A DNA stretch of 64,000 nucleotides, taken from assembly GCF_003363715.1 (NCBI RefSeq), contig NZ_QREV01000002.1, positions 124,001-188,000 on the forward strand, written 5' to 3'. Origin of the DNA: Parabacteroides acidifaciens (GTDB taxonomy: Bacteria; Bacteroidota; Bacteroidia; Bacteroidales; Tannerellaceae). Under the pieces are notes generated by a model. The model did no database searches and was not told where the DNA came from. It saw nothing but the letters and a program-made list of their open reading frames with translations. The first letter of the stretch is position 1. Every line of letters begins with the position of its first letter. This document shows positions 61,298 to 64,000 of this stretch, piece after piece. Position numbers and translations under genes: made by a program.

Positions 61298-61505
61298 AAG
61301 TAAGAAAACAATATCTTAGTGGCGAAAAGCAGGTTGGAATAAGTAATTGTTTTGTCTAATTGCAAGCAAAAAGAAAGGGGCGGTGACTTTGAGTAAGGAT
61401 TGGCGTAAATATGTCTTTTGATATTTCGTTTTTCGAAAGAGGAGTAAGGCTTTAGTTGTGATTTTTGTAGCAAGTCCATGATGTGTAAAAACATGCTATA
61501 CCGGT

Positions 61506-62033
61506 TTAATCCGGTGCTGAGTGTTTTAATGTGAATTTCCAACAGCAGGCGCATCCCTGATCGGTAACCTCCGGATAGCAACTTATCATTTCGGTAACGA
61601 TCCTTCCATCAATAACGCGTGCAAACCCGTCATGTTCGATGAAACCAACCGGTGCGCATGGATGAAACGGCATGCCTTTTGCCTTTCGGGCAGATTGTAC
61701 CCTGCATTCATTTATACGATATATAAGAGAATCTCCTTCTCTAAAGATACTGACAGAAGGGTTCGACAATGCAGAGAATCTTATCGCCAATGCCTTCTCC
61801 AATCCTTCAAGGCCAGCTTCGTCCGGAAGGTTCAGAAAGTTTTTAATCCTTTTGGCTTCCGTACGGGTGAATTTTACCCATGCATTCTTGTCATGCCACA
61901 TCGCCTCCTCCATGTCGCTCTTCTCTTCCACTGATTGGAACCATACTCCGTCAAGGGCATAGATGTTCTTCGCGTATATTCTGATCAAGTCTTTAAGTTC
62001 TTCTTTTGATAATAGGTCGAGTTTGTCTGTCAT
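61506..62033 (-). CDS. DUF6125-like cysteine-rich protein
   Basis: A 175-residue cytoplasmic protein. The N-terminal helical part (LLSKEELKDLIRIYAKNIYALDGVWFQSVEE) is followed by a C-terminal domain with ordered cysteines: INECRVQSARKAKG, FHPCAPVGFIEHDGFA, ISCYPEV and CACCWKF. This fits proteins labelled DUF6125 and suggests a metal or thiol site. It starts 45 nt after the jetD stop on the same strand, so it may be a rider gene of the Wadjet operon. No function is known. Confidence 0.65.
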   Translation of the reverse strand: MTDKLDLLSKEELKDLIRIYAKNIYALDGVWFQSVEEKSDMEEAMWHDKNAWVKFTRTEAKRIKNFLNLPDEAGLEGLEKALAIRFSALSNPSVSIFREGDSLIYRINECRVQSARKAKGMPFHPCAPVGFIEHDGFARVIDGRIVTEMISCYPEVTDQGCACCWKFTLKHSAPD

Positions 62034-62078
62034 GATTTTTAGAATTATCTTTATTACTTTGCTTTACTTTGTTTCGTC

Positions 62079-63233
62079 TTAATCTACATTTAAACAGATA
62101 CAAAGGTAAGTCACAACATCGACATATGGTATCTGTTCTTGCTCTAACCGGAAATTATTTTCTTGTAGATGACGATATAACTCCTGCTCTTCTTCGGTTA
62201 ACAAAGGTAATGTTTGTAGTGATGCCGGCGTCCCTTCTTTTACCAGATGCCGATATTTATGGAATGTATCCCAATTCATCATCAGTGAGAGAGCTGAAGG
62301 ATAATAGTTACGGAACTGATTGAGTATTTGCAAACCTTGCGCATCTAAATCGCCCCAGTAATAACATTGGGCATGGGTTATCCACGGAATGTCTTTTAGA
62401 TAACTGATGTTGAAACCTCCTCCGCTCCAGATGGCAATACTGTCCGGTAGTTGAGGCAGTGTTAGGAAATTCATCTTGTTTTCCGTTATAAATATGTTTT
62501 TGCAGGCACAGTTTAGTAGACGAAAGTCCGGCAATGGAAGAGATGTATCCATCCAACGAGGACCGATTGCTAAGGCTTTATCTAAAAAACGTATGCGGAT
62601 TAACGGTTCGGCACATTTCAATCCGTATCGTTTCTCAAATGCTTTTTCTTCGTGATCAATAGCCGATTCGGGTAATAGTCCGTCCAGCAAATTTCTGAGT
62701 AAATCTTTGTTCTCTTCGATGTATTTGGTGTGTACATCAATGGGTAGTTCCCGGATATAGAGGTGGGGACAGGGATGTTCGATAAAGTATTTGCAAACCT
62801 TGATTGTATCTTTCCATGTGTCGTGGCTGATCAGTCGGAGAGGATTGCTTCGGCACCATTCGATGAGCCTGGGCATTTCATCGTTGATGAGTTGCCAATT
62901 CCGGGTAAAAGTATCTAATTCATTCCGTTTCCGGGTAATACGTAAATAAACATCCAAAGAAGGAATCAGTATGCAAACAGGAATATTCTGATTCCCGATC
63001 TTCTCGAAGTTCTTTTCTGCCATTTCTACTACATATCCCCATATAGAGGCACTTTTTTGCAGTTCTGCGATGGCAGCTTTATGCTCTGATAGTTTCAGCA
63101 GGATATCTTTCGCTGTTATCTTTCCGATGCGGGTAATTCTTTTCGGAAAGAAAGGCTCTCCTGCCATGTTCGACAGGAGTAATTCTTTCCACCAATTCAG
63201 GCATTGTTTTTTTATATCTTGTGGTGTAATCAT
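62079..63233 (-). CDS. jetD: Wadjet anti-plasmid system nuclease subunit JetD
   Basis: A 384-residue protein with the JetD layout: an N-terminal DUF3322-type domain (PFFPKRITRIGKITAKDIL to about 190) and a C-terminal DUF2220 Toprim-like domain. The Toprim acidic residues are in FITENKMNFLTLP and YYWGDLDAQGLQILNQF, with a late Glu in RLEQEQIPYVDV. In Wadjet, JetABC forms an SMC-like loop extruder and JetD is the topoisomerase VI-like nuclease that cuts small circular DNA. Its ATG overlaps the jetC stop by 4 nt. jetA and jetB are expected beyond the right edge. Confidence 0.92.
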   Translation of the reverse strand: MITPQDIKKQCLNWWKELLLSNMAGEPFFPKRITRIGKITAKDILLKLSEHKAAIAELQKSASIWGYVVEMAEKNFEKIGNQNIPVCILIPSLDVYLRITRKRNELDTFTRNWQLINDEMPRLIEWCRSNPLRLISHDTWKDTIKVCKYFIEHPCPHLYIRELPIDVHTKYIEENKDLLRNLLDGLLPESAIDHEEKAFEKRYGLKCAEPLIRIRFLDKALAIGPRWMDTSLPLPDFRLLNCACKNIFITENKMNFLTLPQLPDSIAIWSGGGFNISYLKDIPWITHAQCYYWGDLDAQGLQILNQFRNYYPSALSLMMNWDTFHKYRHLVKEGTPASLQTLPLLTEEEQELYRHLQENNFRLEQEQIPYVDVVTYLCICLNVD

Positions 63234-64000
63234 GGGATGATTTCTATTTGTGAATGATACTGGCTTTTTTCTGCTTTGTACTCTTCGATACTTAAATTAC
63301 GGATTTGCGACTCATTGCCTTCCGGATTCGATACATAATGGACGGAATGGATGTAGTTTTCAATGACATGGATTTTCTGCATCGGGGTGACAATCAGTAG
63401 TTGTAGATTCAGTTTCTTGAACAGGTCGAGTCCGAATTGCGTACTTTCATCATCGCCACGACCGAAGGCCTCGTCTATGACAACAAACCGGAACGACTGA
63501 CTCCGCTCTTCCTGATAGTTCAGTCCAAACTGATAGGCGAGGGCAGAGGCCAGAATGGTGTAGGCCAGCTTCTCTTTCTGGCCACCCGATTTGCCGGAAG
63601 TGCCGGCGTAGAACTCCTTCTCCGAGTCGTCGGCCCGGTAACGTTCACTCACATTGAAGAGGAACCATTGACGTACGTCTGTAACTTGTGCGGTCCATTC
63701 AATATCCTTGTTTTCATTGCTGCGGAAACGATTCAGAATACATTGTACCTGTTCGAAACGATCCTCGGTGTACGCATCGTCCGTGCTGAGAATGTTGCTG
63801 TAGCAAGCTTTCTGATTTTCCTTGAATTCAAGAATTTCCCGGTTGGGATTGGCTACCGTTTGGAGTTTGATGTAAGTACCCTTGTTGAACTCGATAGCCT
63901 CCAGGTGACGGTTGATTATTTCTATTTTTTTCTGAATTTGTTTGGCATGCAAATCCAGTTTATTGTCGAAGGTAACGATGCTTTTTATGGTATCCTGATT
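63230..64000 (-). CDS. jetC: Wadjet SMC-like ATPase JetC, C-terminal part (cut by window edge)
   Basis: The minus-strand frame is open to the window edge (at least 256 codons, reading ..NQDTIKSIVTFDNKLDLHAK), so the apparent short start near 63952 is not real. A coiled-coil end (IQKKIEIINRHLEAIEF) is followed by the ABC/SMC head: signature SGKSGGQKEKLAYTILASAL and Walker B FRFVVIDEAFGRGDDES, then the D-loop and switch (LLIVTPMQKIHVIE). This is the C-terminal head of JetC, the Wadjet SMC/MukB-like motor. It is coupled to jetD by ATGA. Confidence 0.9.
   Translation of the reverse strand, partial: NQDTIKSIVTFDNKLDLHAKQIQKKIEIINRHLEAIEFNKGTYIKLQTVANPNREILEFKENQKACYSNILSTDDAYTEDRFEQVQCILNRFRSNENKDIEWTAQVTDVRQWFLFNVSERYRADDSEKEFYAGTSGKSGGQKEKLAYTILASALAYQFGLNYQEERSQSFRFVVIDEAFGRGDDESTQFGLDLFKKLNLQLLIVTPMQKIHVIENYIHSVHYVSNPEGNESQIRNLSIEEYKAEKSQYHSQIEIIP

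Noticed and set aside
61276-61581. 101-codon minus-strand frame between the HTH and DUF6125-like genes
   Set aside because: Overlaps the better-supported DUF6125-like gene and has no promoter or recognisable domain.
63230-63952. A separate 240-residue SMC-like gene
   Set aside because: The frame remains open to the window edge and the first codon would be TTG; it is the end of jetC.

Overview
The window looks like chromosomal DNA of a gut-type member of the Bacteroidales. A Parabacteroides- or Bacteroides-like genus is my inference from overall gene content. Supporting features: many starts are preceded by the Bacteroidetes promoter hexamer pattern TAnnTTTG rather than a sigma70 -10 box; Shine-Dalgarno sites are scarce; there is a SusC/SusD pair with FecR and an ECF sigma factor; there are many surface-type lipoproteins; and there are PorT-like barrels, a C10 protease and a Wadjet (JetCD) end. 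No rRNA, IS element, transposase, integrase or CRISPR array was seen. One tRNA (Ala, GGC) is present.

Layout. 0-12.5 kb: start of proC; a secreted C1 aminopeptidase; an NlpE-like lipoprotein; a dipeptidyl peptidase IV plus MscS-type channel pair; an alpha-L-rhamnosidase; a translationally coupled C10 protease-serpin pair followed by a leftover rhamnosidase 3' end; and an FKBP lipoprotein. 12.6-17.4 kb: arginine operon on the minus strand (argR, GNAT acetyltransferase, argG, argC, argD) with ArgR-box-like sites and a family of TTGGCA/TGCCAA intergenic hairpins. 17.4-30.6 kb: an M48 protease and a small barrel, then 0.87 kb of palindromic repeats, a 2000-residue secreted protein, the membrane-tethered AraC regulator that probably controls it, a membrane MutS-like ATPase and an outer-membrane phospholipase A.

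30.6-49 kb: mostly housekeeping genes (AI-2E permease, map, BamE-like lipoprotein, mscL, DUF4286-ruvC, gdhA) mixed with secreted Gfo/Idh/MocA oxidoreductases, a PCMD lipoprotein with a barrel, a Ser-type sulfatase, a DUF6599/DUF362 pair, a large receiver-PPDK_N fusion protein and a metallophosphoesterase. 49-60.3 kb: an AT-richer polysaccharide-utilisation-type locus. ECF sigma and FecR precede SusC-SusD, followed in the same direction by a Gfo/Idh/MocA oxidoreductase, a TIM-barrel isomerase-like protein and an enolase-superfamily enzyme, all with secretion signals and with no glycoside hydrolase. 60.3-64 kb: an HTH regulator, a cysteine-rich DUF6125-like protein, and jetD with the C-terminal part of jetC, i.e. 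the end of a Wadjet anti-plasmid operon that continues past the right edge.

The most unusual items are the SusCD locus with only redox/isomerase/enolase-type enzymes; the AT-rich C10 protease-serpin cassette; the giant protein with a 21-bp-spaced AraC-type operator; an 11-bp-phased TGCCA/TGGCA array ahead of the receiver-PPDK gene; and nested, mutually exclusive palindromes at 19.1 kb.
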